A stretch of DNA of 51,267 nucleotides from Betaproteobacteria bacterium (GTDB taxonomy: Bacteria; Pseudomonadota; Gammaproteobacteria; Burkholderiales; Rhodocyclaceae), in contig JAPTVL010000403.1 in assembly GCA_028065725.1 (NCBI GenBank), positions 1 to 51,267 on the forward strand, in the 5' to 3' direction. Made by a program: the position numbers and the translations under genes. The notes beneath the pieces were generated by a model, which saw nothing but the letters and a program-made list of their open reading frames with translations, searched no databases and was not told the origin of the DNA. This document shows positions 35,508 to 50,288 of the stretch, piece after piece (position 1 is the stretch's first letter; each line of letters starts with the position of its first letter).

Positions 35508-36830
35508 TCAGTCCTTTTTCTTTTTCACGGGGCGCTTCCAGCCGGCAATCGAAACCTGTTTGGCGCGTGAAACCGTCAACTGGTCCGGCGGTGCATCGCG
35601 CGTCAGCGTGGTGCCGGCACCGAGCGTGGCGCCGCGGCCGACAATGACCGGCGCCACCAGTTGCGTATCGGAGCCGATGAAGACGTCGTCCTCGATCACG
35701 GTGCGGAACTTGTTGGCGCCGTCGTAATTGCAGGTGATGGTACCGGCGCCGACATTGACGCGGCTGCCGATGGTGGCATCGCCAAGATAGGCCAGGTGAT
35801 TGGCCTTGGAACGATCGGCGATGCTGGAATTCTTCACTTCGACGAAATTGCCGATATGCACGTCGCGGCCGAGTTCGGTGCCGGGGCGCAGGCGCGCGAA
35901 GGGGCCTAGCACGCTGCCGGCGCCGACCACGGCATCCTCGAGCACGCAATTCGCCTTGATGCGCACCCCGTCGCCAAGCACCACGCGGCCTTCGAACACG
36001 CAATTGACATCGATACTGACGTCGCGGCCGCAAACCAGCTCGCCGCGCACATCGATGCGTTCCGGATCGGCCAGCGTGACACCGGCCTCCATCAGGGCGT
36101 TCGCCACATTCCGCTGATGCACGCGCTCCAGCGCCGCGAGCTGAACCTTGCTGTTGACGCCTTCGGTTTCCCAGGCGGCATCCGGATGGGCCGTGACCAC
36201 CGGCATGCCTTCGGCCACCGCCAGGGCGACGATGTCGGTCAGGTAGTACTCGCCCTGCGCATTGCGATTGCCCAGGGTCGGCAGCCAGCGCGCCAGCGCC
36301 GCGGTCGGCGCCACCAGGATGCCGGTGTTGATTTCGCAGATCGCACGCTCGGCATCGTCGGCATCCTTTTCCTCGACGATGCGCGCGACCTTGCCCTCAG
36401 TTAAGTTAATGGCGCGCACGATGCGGCCATAGCCGTGCGGATCATCGACATGCGCGGTGAGCAAGGCCAGGGCGCCCTCGCCCGCCGCTTCGATCAGGCG
36501 CTTGAGCGTAGCCACGCGCGTCAGCGGTACGTCACCATATAGAACAAGAGTCGGCGCTGACGCCACGGTGACCGGCATGGCCTGCAGCACCGCATGGCCG
36601 GTGCCAAGCTGGGGTTCCTGCCTGGCCCAGCTCAGGTCGGGCGCATCCAGCGCCGTACGCACCTGCTCGCCGCCATGACCGTATACCACGCAGATTCGCT
36701 CGGCGCCGAGCTCGCGCGCCGTGTCGATGACATGTCCGAGCAAGGCCTTGCCCGCCAGCGGATGCAATACCTTGGGCAGGTCGGAACGCATCCGCTTGCC
36801 CTGCCCGGCGGCGAGAATGACGACGTTCAA
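35508..36830 (-). CDS. glmU: GlmU: bifunctional GlcN-1-P acetyltransferase / GlcNAc-1-P uridylyltransferase
   Basis: Catalyses the last two steps to UDP-GlcNAc (440 aa, slightly shorter than usual). The N-terminal nucleotidyltransferase has [25 protein letters not shown], and the C-terminal half is a left-handed beta-helix of hexapeptide repeats (from about residue 250), with [25 protein letters not shown] carrying the acetyltransferase His/Asn region. The tail is basic ([10 protein letters not shown]). It begins 7 bp after gltD and ends 3 bp before glmS, so all are probably one transcript. Codons 36549-36569 hold a diverged repeat copy. Confidence 0.96.
   Translation of the reverse strand: MNVVILAAGQGKRMRSDLPKVLHPLAGKALLGHVIDTARELGAERICVVYGHGGEQVRTALDAPDLSWARQEPQLGTGHAVLQAMPVTVASAPTLVLYGDVPLTRVATLKRLIEAAGEGALALLTAHVDDPHGYGRIVRAINLTEGKVARIVEEKDADDAERAICEINTGILVAPTAALARWLPTLGNRNAQGEYYLTDIVALAVAEGMPVVTAHPDAAWETEGVNSKVQLAALERVHQRNVANALMEAGVTLADPERIDVRGELVCGRDVSIDVNCVFEGRVVLGDGVRIKANCVLEDAVVGAGSVLGPFARLRPGTELGRDVHIGNFVEVKNSSIADRSKANHLAYLGDATIGSRVNVGAGTITCNYDGANKFRTVIEDDVFIGSDTQLVAPVIVGRGATLGAGTTLTRDAPPDQLTVSRAKQVSIAGWKRPVKKKKD
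36549..36569 (+). repeat. Dispersed 21-bp repeat, copy 9 (diverged)
   Basis: Plus orientation; AGTCGGCGCTGACGC then CACGGT. It lies inside glmU, antisense to coding. Confidence 0.35.
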
Positions 36831-36837
36831 GATGCGC

Positions 36838-38300
36838 TCAACGCGGCAAAGTGGTGGAACCCATCAGGAACTGGTCGACCGTGCGTGCGCACTGGCGGCC
36901 TTCGCGTATCGCCCAGACCACCAGCGACTGGCCGCGCCGCATGTCGCCGGCGGCGAACACGCCCGGCACATTGGTGGCATAGGCCTGCTGGCCTTCGGTC
37001 GCCGCACTGGCATTGCCGCGCGCGTCCCTGGCGACGCCAAAGGCGTCAAGTATGCCGGCCACGGGATTGACGAAACCCATGGCAAGAAAGGCGAAGTCGG
37101 CCGGAATCTCGAATTCGGAACCGGGCACTTCGCTCATCTGGCTGCCTTCCCATGCCAGGCGCACGGCCTTGATGGCCTTGAGACGGCCATTCTCGCCGAC
37201 GAATGCCTTGGTGCCGATGGCCCAGTCGCGGTCGCAGCCTTCGTCGTGCGAGGACGAGGTGCGCATGCGCAGCGGCCAGTAGGGCCAGGTCAGCGGGCCG
37301 TTCTCCTGCTCGGGCGGACGCGGCAGCAGTTCGATCTGGGTGATGCTGGCGGCGCCGTGGCGGTTCGAGGTGCCGACGCAGTCCGAGCCGGTATCGCCGC
37401 CGCCGATGACGACCACATGCTTGCCGTGGACGTTGATAGGATTCCTGCTGCCGCCGGAGACTTCCTTGTTCTGCGGAATCAGGAACTCCAGCGCGAAATA
37501 CACGCCCTCGAACTCGCGCCCGGGAACCGGCAGGTCGCGCGGATGCTCGGCGCCGCCGGCGAGCACCACGGCGTCGAATTCCTTCTGCAACTGCGCGGGA
37601 CTGACGGTCTTCTTCGCGTCGGTGACCACACCCTTGGGCAGGGCCGCGGCAGTAACCATGGTGCCGGTGACGAACTTGACACCCTCCGCCTTCATCTGCG
37701 CCATGCGCCAGTCGATCAGACGCTTGTCGAGCTTGAAGTCGGGGATGCCGTAGCGCAGCAGGCCGCCGATGCGGTCGTTCTTCTCAAACACCGTCACGTC
37801 GTGACCGACGCGCGCCAGCTGCTGTGCCGCGGCCAGTCCGGCCGGACCGGAGCCGACGACAGCGATCTTCTTGCCGGTCTTTTGCGCCGCCGGTTTGGGC
37901 ACCACCCAGCCGTTCTCGCCGGCCTTGTCGATGATGGCGCGCTCGATCGACTTGATGCCGACCGGCGTCTGCGGAATATTCAGCGTGCAGGCCGCCTCGC
38001 AGGGCGCGGGGCAGATGCGGCTGGTGAATTCCGGAAAGTTGTTGGTCGAATGCAGGGTCTCGATCGCCTCGCGCCAGCGGCCCTTGTAGACCAGGTCGTT
38101 CCAGTCCGGGATCAGGTTATTGACCGGGCAGCCGTTGTTGCAGAAGGGAATGCCGCAGTCCATGCAGCGTGCGCCCTGCACCTTGGCCTGCTCGTCGCTC
38201 AGATGCGGGATGAACTCGCGATAGTGATGGACACGCGTTGCCGCCTTCTCGTAGCTTTCCGAGATGCGCTGAAATTCGAGGAATCCGGTGGGCTTGCCCA

Positions 38301-38301
<1 letters not shown>
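36838..38301 (-). CDS. gltD: GltD: glutamate synthase small subunit
   Basis: FAD/NADPH-binding beta subunit (487 aa) that passes electrons to GltB. The N terminus carries the cysteine-rich 4Fe-4S region ([17 protein letters not shown] and CPAPCEAAC); the FAD motif is [15 protein letters not shown] and the NADPH motif [13 protein letters not shown]; it ends [21 protein letters not shown]. Its ATG overlaps the gltB stop by one base (TAATG). Confidence 0.97.
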
Positions 38302-42929
<4,628 letters not shown>

Positions 42930-42957
42930 CTTGTCTTTCCTCGGAAATGCAGCCGGC

Positions 42958-42987
42958 AAAAAAGCCGGGGTGATGCCGCTCCCCGGC
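42958..42987 (-). terminator. Intrinsic terminator within the gltB 5' leader (possible attenuator)
   Basis: Minus strand GCCGGGG, ten-base loop, CCCCGGC, then six T. It lies 28 bp before the gltB ATG and downstream of the gltB promoter (43024-43052), so transcripts started there must pass it. Just upstream another stem (GTCCGCC, loop TTGACC, GGCGGAC; 43012-42993) contains a CCGGC that could instead pair with GCCGG of the terminator stem. It may also end readthrough from the fusion gene upstream. Confidence 0.72.
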
Positions 42988-43023
42988 CTTGGATGGTCCG
43001 CCGGTCAAGGCGGACGACGGGCA

Positions 43024-43052
43024 AATATACCGCCAAAAGCCGGTAAATTCAA
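43024..43052 (-). promoter_or_regulatory. Sigma-70 promoter of gltB
   Basis: Minus strand TTGAAT (43052-43047), exact 17-bp spacer, TATATT (43029-43024). The expected start near 43017 gives a leader of about 88 nt holding two hairpins. It is the best -35/-10 pair in the gap between the fusion gene and gltB. Confidence 0.75.
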
Positions 43053-43091
43053 TACGCTGCGACGCAACAACGCAAGCCCTGCCAACTGAAT

Positions 43092-45686
43092 CTATGCTCC
43101 GGGAACTGGCACGGCGGAGGCTGTCGCGCGACAGCAAACGACCCGCTGGCTGACGATATCCGCCCGCAACTGGTAGCCGACAGCCAGATCCAGCACCCGC
43201 AGGGCTGTGGCGAAGCGCGCATCGTCCGGCAGCAGGTCCGCCAGGCGATTGGGTTGAGTCCGCAAGAATTCTGCGTTGAGAAAGCATCCCGGGCGTTCCG
43301 GATGCAGCGCCACATAGAAAATCCCCGTTTCAACCAGATCCTGGAAAAAATGTGAGCCGAAGGACAACTCCGGCTGCAATCCGCCGGCGGAAAATGCTAC
43401 TTCGCCGATCGCGGTCATGGCGTTGATCTCGGCGAAACGCACCGGAACACCGAGGCGCAGGGTCGAGGTACCCCAGCGTCCGGGCCCCAGCAACAGGGTC
43501 GGTATGGCATCCCGCGCCACAAGCTCGCGGTTGAGGCGACCGACGATGCGTGCCAGTTCGTACTTGTCGGACAGGCTCATGCCCATGAAGGCTTCGGGAT
43601 CGACGGCGATCACCCGCCCGATCGGTTGCACGATGCTGCCGCCCATGAAATTTCCGCTGCTGCTGAACAGCGTGTCGGCCGGACTCGGCAGTTCTATCTC
43701 GACGCGCTTGGCCTGGATGCCCCGCGTTTGCAAGGGGCGGCATTGGATCAGGTTTATGTGGAGCCGGCCATCGCCGGTGTAGGTTCCGGTAAACTCGACA
43801 TCGACCGGGTATTCGTACGCCTGTTCGAGATTCTGCAGCAAGCGTCGCATGGTGGCGGCAAAGCCGGTCTCGGTCAGAAGCCGGTCGAAAGTCACCAGCC
43901 AGCCGGCCGGATCCCGCTCGGCGAAGAGTTCCAGCGGCAGTGTGGCTTCCGTCTGGAGAGCCGCCAGCGGCACCGTCCGCCAGGAGTTCTGCGCCAGATC
44001 GAGCACATCGACGTCGTGCTGGGTGAAGCGGCGCCGGTTTTCCGGATCGTTGAGGGGAACCACCAGCGGCTGGTCGAGGGAAACGATGCGCGGATAGTCA
44101 CCCTCGACACGGTCGACGGCGCGCGTGCCGAGGCCGACCACCAGGCGCAGCATCCCGGCGTCCGGATTGATGTCGTGACGCCAGACGAAGGTGTTGTAGG
44201 AGATGCCGACGCCGGCAAAGGCCGGGAAAAAATGATCTCCATGGTAGGCACCCGATACGCGCTGCACCAGCAAGGCCATCTGCTCCTCCTGCCGCGCCAG
44301 GCCGCGCTGCAGGCGGTAGGCCAGCGCCTCCTCGCTCAGGGTGCTGGCGTACACCATCCGCACCGCTTCGAGGAACTGCTCCAGCCTCTCCTCCGGCGAG
44401 CCCTGATTGACGCGGAAAAAGCTGTCGTACTTGCCGGCAAAGGCATTGCCGAATCCATCCTCGAGCAGACTGGATGACCGCACGATGATCGGATACTGGC
44501 CGAAATGCTCCAGCATTTTCTGGAACTCGCGCAGGATTTCGACGGGGAAGCCGCCGTGCCGCAGCGCTTCCCGCAAGGGTGCAGCCCCGCTTGAATAGCC
44601 GGCTTCACTGCGCTGCCACATGAAAGCCTGCCACCAGCCGTTGCTGACGATGTAGGAGTGGAAAAGATCGGAGCCGATGAAGAACGAGTCATGGAGTTCG
44701 AGGATATCGCCCCAGCCGGATTCCGCATCCGCCTCGAGGATCGCCCGCGCCAGCAGCATGCCCACAGCCTTGCCGCCGATGAAACCGGTACCGATCAGTC
44801 GCCCCTTGATGGCGAGCAGATCACCCAGCGTGAAATGCCGGCGCGCCAGCGCCAGCACCCTCTCGTCGCGCCCGATCAGCAGCCTGCAAAGCTGCTCCAC
44901 CATGGCTTGCCGCCGCGATTCATTCGCCGCGGAAGCCTCGAGTTCGGCAGCGCGGATGAACAGGCGTTCCCATGAATCAAGATGGCGCCCGGCGTCGTCG
45001 GCAGTCCGGCTGGCAAGCCGGTCGAACAGGCCGGTCGCCTCGCAACTGGTCGTGAGCGGAACGAACTGCCCGTGTTCGTGGCGGTGCGGCAGGAACATGG
45101 TCGGCGAGTAGCGCTGCCATACCTTGAGCGGGTGCAGATAGAGGGCGCCGCCCTCGTCGTAGAGGTCGATCAGCAGCTGGGTGGTGGCGCGTATCGCATC
45201 GACAGTGGCCATGGAATGAGCGCTTCGGCGCAACGCGAAATGCGCCACGGTATCGAGTTCGAACAGGTAGGGACAGGTGACGCGAAAGAAATTGCCGATC
45301 ATGCCGTCGGTCGCCCAGGCATCGAGCAGGTCCGACAGGCAGTCGAAGACGTAGAAGACGTCCCGCCCTTCGGTGGCGAGGATGGTATGCAGGCGCACGG
45401 TGAAGGACTCGAAGCCGCGCAGGGCGTCGAGGTCGTAGACCGCGGCGACCTCGCTTGCTGACAGCACCGGCGCGTGGGAGCCGAAGCGGACATAGACCAC
45501 ACGACGCCCGGCGGCTGTCGCCGCAACGACGAAGGTTGCGACGAAGGTCCGGTAGTCATCGACGCTATCCACCCGCCAGACCACGTTATCGCCCAGACGC
45601 AGTCCGCCGAGAATCGCGTCGAGGCCCGGCAGGCCGCTACTGACGAAACGACGCGGATCGATCTCGGGAGGCGTTTCGCGGGTCAT
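43092..45686 (-). CDS. Degenerate KaiC-like domain fused to a PEP/pyruvate-binding (PEP synthase N-terminal) domain
   Basis: An 864-aa protein of unusual make-up. Residues ~10-200 resemble a KaiC/RecA-type domain (SSGLPGLDAILGGLRLGDNVVW), but the Walker A loop is missing: VDSVDDYRTF stands where GPPGTGKT would be. Residues ~290-655 are the ATP-grasp PEP/pyruvate-binding domain of PEP synthase and pyruvate phosphate dikinase (GTGFIGGKAVGML, IVRSSSLLEDGFGNAFAGKYDSF with R403, and the closing IQCRPLQ). The swivelling phospho-His domain and PEP barrel are absent. Residues ~670-864 form an unassigned domain (LLLGPGRWGTSTLRLG, PELSFGSHFFQDLVE). It cannot be a complete PEP synthase; regulatory phosphotransfer or nucleotide sensing is possible. 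Confidence 0.85.
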   Translation of the reverse strand: MTRETPPEIDPRRFVSSGLPGLDAILGGLRLGDNVVWRVDSVDDYRTFVATFVVAATAAGRRVVYVRFGSHAPVLSASEVAAVYDLDALRGFESFTVRLHTILATEGRDVFYVFDCLSDLLDAWATDGMIGNFFRVTCPYLFELDTVAHFALRRSAHSMATVDAIRATTQLLIDLYDEGGALYLHPLKVWQRYSPTMFLPHRHEHGQFVPLTTSCEATGLFDRLASRTADDAGRHLDSWERLFIRAAELEASAANESRRQAMVEQLCRLLIGRDERVLALARRHFTLGDLLAIKGRLIGTGFIGGKAVGMLLARAILEADAESGWGDILELHDSFFIGSDLFHSYIVSNGWWQAFMWQRSEAGYSSGAAPLREALRHGGFPVEILREFQKMLEHFGQYPIIVRSSSLLEDGFGNAFAGKYDSFFRVNQGSPEERLEQFLEAVRMVYASTLSEEALAYRLQRGLARQEEQMALLVQRVSGAYHGDHFFPAFAGVGISYNTFVWRHDINPDAGMLRLVVGLGTRAVDRVEGDYPRIVSLDQPLVVPLNDPENRRRFTQHDVDVLDLAQNSWRTVPLAALQTEATLPLELFAERDPAGWLVTFDRLLTETGFAATMRRLLQNLEQAYEYPVDVEFTGTYTGDGRLHINLIQCRPLQTRGIQAKRVEIELPSPADTLFSSSGNFMGGSIVQPIGRVIAVDPEAFMGMSLSDKYELARIVGRLNRELVARDAIPTLLLGPGRWGTSTLRLGVPVRFAEINAMTAIGEVAFSAGGLQPELSFGSHFFQDLVETGIFYVALHPERPGCFLNAEFLRTQPNRLADLLPDDARFATALRVLDLAVGYQLRADIVSQRVVCCRATASAVPVPGA

Positions 45687-45740
45687 GTCGTATCAGACTT
45701 CAGGAAACCCGGAGATGTACGGCTGGGGAATTCTGGCAAC

Positions 45741-45782
45741 AAAAGCGCACACGGCGGAGCCCCTTGCAGGGTTCCGCCGTGT
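45741..45782 (-). terminator. Terminator downstream of gdhA
   Basis: Minus strand ACACGGCGGA and TCCGCCGTGT arms, extended by G-U and three G-C pairs, around a short loop, followed after GCGC by TTTTGTT. It lies about 42 bp after the gdhA stop, upstream of the fusion gene's likely promoter. Confidence 0.75.
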
Positions 45783-45824
45783 CGTATTCGGGGTTCATCC
45801 GGAAAATCCGGCGTTGAGCACCGA

Positions 45825-47186
<1,362 letters not shown>

Positions 47187-47231
47187 CTAAAAACTATTTA
47201 CCGCAGGGGCGATCGCGAATTTCGACCCGGC

Positions 47232-47248
47232 GCCCCAAATTGGTGCAA
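47232..47248 (-). promoter_or_regulatory. Candidate NtrC-type site upstream of gdhA
   Basis: Minus strand TTGCACCAATTTGGGGC resembles the NtrC-binding dyad (GCACC-N5-GGTGC), with one mismatch in the right arm, 61 bp before gdhA. It could also belong to the promoter of gdhA by position. No sigma-54 element was found next to it. The rest of 47172-47444 shows no gene. Confidence 0.4.
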
Positions 47249-47444
47249 TCCTACTATCAACGGCTAGGAATTGGTTGTCGAACATCAAGTATCTGCAATC
47301 GAAGCGCGGCGTCTCGGATCGGGTACCGAGAATCCGGAACGCGAGTGGGAGTGCAGTTCCGGACGAGGCTACCGATGATCCGGCAGCACTGTTCACCATG
47401 CTCGCTGACAGCGGTGGCCGCAGGCAGCCGGGTTTCGAATCCGA

Positions 47445-48569
47445 CTACGGTTCGCCGACGGAGAACAGTCGGCGATGTTCCTTCACCGAATAGCGGTCGG
47501 TCATGCCGGCAATGTAGTCCGCGGTGACGCGCGCGATACCCTCGGTCTCGGCCAGTTGCTGATACTGGGGTGGCAGCAGGCGCGGATCGGCGACGAAGGC
47601 GCCGAACAAGTCATGGATGATGCGGCGCGCCTTGACCGTCATGCGCAGCACCTGGAAGTGCTGGTAGAGATGCTTGTGCAGAAAACCCTTGAGCTCCCGG
47701 TTTTCGGCCTGCATCGACTCGGTGAAGGCGATCAGCGGCGGCGCGGCGCGCACCTCCGCCAGGGTTCGCGGCGCGGCGGTGGCGATGCGCCGCGCCGACT
47801 CGGCCAGCAGGTCGGTCACCAACGCACCGATCATGCGCCGTATGGTTTCGTGCACCCGGCGCCGGCCTGAAATCCGAGGAAATTCGGCATCCGCTTCGGC
47901 GGCATGACGCGCGAACAGGCTCACTCCTTCAAGTTGTTCGAGGGTGAGGAGTCCTGAACGCAGGCCGTCATCGACGTCGTGATTGTTGTAGGCGATCTCG
48001 TCGGCCAGATTGCAGATCTGGGCTTCCAGCGAAGGCCGATGGCCATCGAGGAAGCGCTGGCCGAGTTCGCCCAGTTCGCGCGCTTTCGCCGGCGGACAAT
48101 GCTTGAGGATGCCCTCGCGCGTCTCGAACATCAGGTTGAGGCCGTCAAAGGCGCCGTAGCGCTCTTCGAGGCGATCGACGATGCGCAGGCTTTGCAGGTT
48201 GTGCTCGAAACCGCCGTGGGCCTGCATGCATTCATTCAGCGCGTCCTGCCCGGCATGGCCGAAGGGAGTATGGCCAAGGTCGTGTGCCAGCGCGATGGCT
48301 TCGGTCAGGTCGTCGTTGACGCCCAGGGCGCGCGCGATCGAACGCGCAATCTGGGCGACCTCGATGCTGTGCGTCAGGCGGGTGCGGAACAGATCGCCTT
48401 CATGATTGACGAATACCTGCGTCTTGTATTCGAGACGACGAAAGGCGGTGGAATGCACGATGCGGTCGCGATCGCGCTGAAATTCGCTGCGCGCCCTGGG
48501 CCGCGGTTCAGCGACAGCGCGACCGCGACTGCTGCTGTCGTCTACCGCATACGGCGCCAGATCACTCAC
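47445..48569 (-). CDS. dgt: Deoxyguanosinetriphosphate triphosphohydrolase (Dgt, HD family)
   Basis: HD-domain dNTP triphosphohydrolase (374 aa from GTG at 48569), releasing triphosphate from dGTP or dNTPs. The metal-binding His/Asp set appears in [35 protein letters not shown] and [13 protein letters not shown]; the N terminus [25 protein letters not shown] is diagnostic. The start is uncertain: GTG at 48569 overlaps aroB by 8 bp and leaves the usual N terminus (SDLAPYAV), while a TTG at 48596 would overlap by 35 bp but has an AGGA close by. Confidence 0.92.
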   Translation of the reverse strand: MSDLAPYAVDDSSSRGRAVAEPRPRARSEFQRDRDRIVHSTAFRRLEYKTQVFVNHEGDLFRTRLTHSIEVAQIARSIARALGVNDDLTEAIALAHDLGHTPFGHAGQDALNECMQAHGGFEHNLQSLRIVDRLEERYGAFDGLNLMFETREGILKHCPPAKARELGELGQRFLDGHRPSLEAQICNLADEIAYNNHDVDDGLRSGLLTLEQLEGVSLFARHAAEADAEFPRISGRRRVHETIRRMIGALVTDLLAESARRIATAAPRTLAEVRAAPPLIAFTESMQAENRELKGFLHKHLYQHFQVLRMTVKARRIIHDLFGAFVADPRLLPPQYQQLAETEGIARVTADYIAGMTDRYSVKEHRRLFSVGEP

Positions 48570-49656
48570 GGCAGCAGGATGCGATGGCCGCGACAATTTC
48601 CTGCTGCGACACGTCGGCCGACGTCACCGCATCGCCCAGCGCCTTGAGCAGGATCAGGCGCAGACTGCCGGCGATGACCTTCTTGTCGTGGGACATCAGT
48701 TCAAGATAGCGCGCCGCCCCCAGGTCGGGTCCCGTCACCGGCAATCCTGCGCGCCGCAGCAGGGTGCGGACCCGGCCGACGTCGGCCGCGGACAACCAGC
48801 CCAGTCGATGCGAGAGTTCCACCGCCATCATGGTGCCTGCGGCAACGCCTTCCCCATGCAGCCATTTGCCGTAGCCCATGCCGGTTTCGATGGCGTGACC
48901 GAAGGTATGGCCCAGATTCAGCAACGCCCGGCCGCCGTCCTTTGCCGTTTCGAATTCGTCGGCCGCCACGACCTCGGCCTTGTTGGCGCATGATCGTTCT
49001 ATGGCATGCGCCAGCAATTCGCCATCGCGCGCCATCAGGCCGTCCATGTTGGCTTCCAGCCATTCTAGAAACGGCAGGTCGCGGATCAGGCCGTACTTGA
49101 TGACTTCCGCCATGCCGGCCGACAACTCGCGGTCAGGCAGGGTGCGCAGCGTATCGGTATCGGCCAGCACCAGCTTCGGCTGCCAGAAGGCGCCGACCAT
49201 GTTCTTGCCGCGCGGATGATTGATTCCGGTCTTGCCGCCGACCGAAGAATCCACCTGCGACAGCAGGGTGGTCGGGATCTGTATGAAGGGCACGCCACGC
49301 TGATAGGTCGCCGCGGCGAAACCCGCAAGATCGCCGATGACCCCGCCCCCCAGGGCGACGATCGTGGTACCGCGATCGCAGCGCGCGGCAAGCAGTGCGT
49401 CGTAGATCTGGTTGAGCGATTCCCAGGTCTTGTACGCTTCGCCGTCGGGCAGAATGATCGGCGTGACACCAACGCCGACTTGCTCCAGGCCCTTGACGAA
49501 ATTCTCCAGATACAAAGGTGCGACCGTGGTGTTGCTGACCAGAGCGAGGCGCGGCGCCGGCAGATGCGGCAAGATTTCTTCCGCCCGGGACAGCAGCCCG
49601 CCGCCGATCAGGATCGGATAGCTGCGCGCAGCCAGTGCAACGTTCAGGCGGCGCAT
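48562..49656 (-). CDS. aroB: AroB: 3-dehydroquinate synthase
   Basis: Second step of the shikimate pathway: DAHP to 3-dehydroquinate, needing NAD and a divalent metal (364 aa). Typical segments are [51 protein letters not shown] and the metal-binding [12 protein letters not shown] with HGEGVAAG. It overlaps aroK by 13 bp and dgt by 8 bp, so the three are likely co-translated. Confidence 0.97.
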   Translation of the reverse strand: MRRLNVALAARSYPILIGGGLLSRAEEILPHLPAPRLALVSNTTVAPLYLENFVKGLEQVGVGVTPIILPDGEAYKTWESLNQIYDALLAARCDRGTTIVALGGGVIGDLAGFAAATYQRGVPFIQIPTTLLSQVDSSVGGKTGINHPRGKNMVGAFWQPKLVLADTDTLRTLPDRELSAGMAEVIKYGLIRDLPFLEWLEANMDGLMARDGELLAHAIERSCANKAEVVAADEFETAKDGGRALLNLGHTFGHAIETGMGYGKWLHGEGVAAGTMMAVELSHRLGWLSAADVGRVRTLLRRAGLPVTGPDLGAARYLELMSHDKKVIAGSLRLILLKALGDAVTSADVSQQEIVAAIASCCRE

Positions 49657-50171
49657 CGTTGATGCAGCTCCCTTTCAACCTGCTTGACCAGATGATTGAT
49701 GCTGCCGCCCAGACTGTTGATGACGAGGTCGGCCACTTCGCGGTATAGCGGATCGCGCTGCGCGAACAGTTCCTCGATCTTCTGCATCGGGTCGGCGACC
49801 TGCAACAGGGGCCGGTTGGGGTCGAGGCGGGTCCGTTCGAAGAGCAGGCGTGGCGTGGCGCGAAGATACACGACCGTGCCGCCCTGCTTCAATGCGACCC
49901 GATTCTCCGGGCGCAGCACGGCTCCGCCGCCGGTGGCTACTATCAGGTTTGATTCGTTCGCAAGTTCGGCAATAACCCTGGCCTCGCGGTCGCGAAAGCC
50001 CTGCTCGCCCTCGATGTCGAAAATCAGCGGAATCCTGACGCCGGTGCGCGCCTCGATCTCGTGATCCGCATCGACGAAGGCACGCTGCAGGCGCCTTGCC
50101 AGTTGCCGGCCGACCGTGGTTTTTCCCGCGCCGGGCATGCCTACCAGGAAAATGTTGTTCTTCGTACTCAC
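49644..50171 (-). CDS. aroK: AroK: shikimate kinase I
   Basis: Phosphorylates shikimate with ATP (175 aa from GTG at 50171). P-loop [11 protein letters not shown], shikimate-binding [41 protein letters not shown] and the lid LDPNRPLL are all present. A TTG at 50192 is in frame, but an extended -10 (TGCTACAAT) lies between the two, placing the transcript start at or next to GTG 50171. The gene follows pilQ after two terminator-like hairpins. Confidence 0.95.
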   Translation of the reverse strand: MSTKNNIFLVGMPGAGKTTVGRQLARRLQRAFVDADHEIEARTGVRIPLIFDIEGEQGFRDREARVIAELANESNLIVATGGGAVLRPENRVALKQGGTVVYLRATPRLLFERTRLDPNRPLLQVADPMQKIEELFAQRDPLYREVADLVINSLGGSINHLVKQVERELHQRCAA

Positions 50172-50177
50172 AAGCGG

Positions 50178-50186
50178 ATTGTAGCA
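50178..50186 (-). promoter_or_regulatory. Extended -10 promoter of aroK
   Basis: Minus strand TGCTACAAT, a TG-extended -10, followed by six bases and then the GTG at 50171. This geometry makes GTG close to +1, so a leaderless message is possible. No good -35 is visible, as is common for extended -10 promoters. Confidence 0.5.
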
Positions 50187-50207
50187 GTGCAACCCCTGGT
50201 GGATAGC

Positions 50208-50230
50208 GGCCCCGGCGGGCCGCCGGGGCC
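50208..50230 (-). terminator. Second hairpin between pilQ and aroK
   Basis: GGCCCCGGC, five-base loop, GCCGGGGCC: a 9-bp all-GC stem directly upstream of the aroK promoter. It has no T-tract of its own and may back up the terminator at 50233-50261. Confidence 0.5.
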
Positions 50231-50232
50231 GT

Positions 50233-50261
50233 AAAAGACCGGGGCCGGCATGGCCGGCCCC
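50233..50261 (-). terminator. Terminator after pilQ
   Basis: Minus strand GGGGCCGGC, three-base loop, GCCGGCCCC, then GGTCTTTT. It lies about 28 bp after the pilQ stop and separates pilQ from aroK. Confidence 0.7.
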
Positions 50262-50288
50262 GCTAAGTACGGAGGAAACGCGCCGAAT

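Noticed and set aside
42930..42959. TTG start ten codons upstream for GltB
   Set aside because: It lies at the terminator T-tract and lacks a ribosome-binding site, whereas ATG 42929 has GAGGA at proper distance.
42958..43012. Known glutamine riboswitch in the gltB leader
   Set aside because: Size and sequence do not resemble the glutamine-responsive RNAs I know, which are mainly cyanobacterial or marine. The leader is reported only as a possible attenuator.
47425..47450. TTTCGAATCC resembling a tRNA T-loop
   Set aside because: The flanking bases do not form a five-pair stem and no anticodon or acceptor arm can be folded nearby. TTCGAA is simply palindromic.
49465..49490. A tenth repeat copy in aroB (AACGCCGACT)
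   Set aside because: Only about two thirds of positions match, and it encodes conserved AroB residues.
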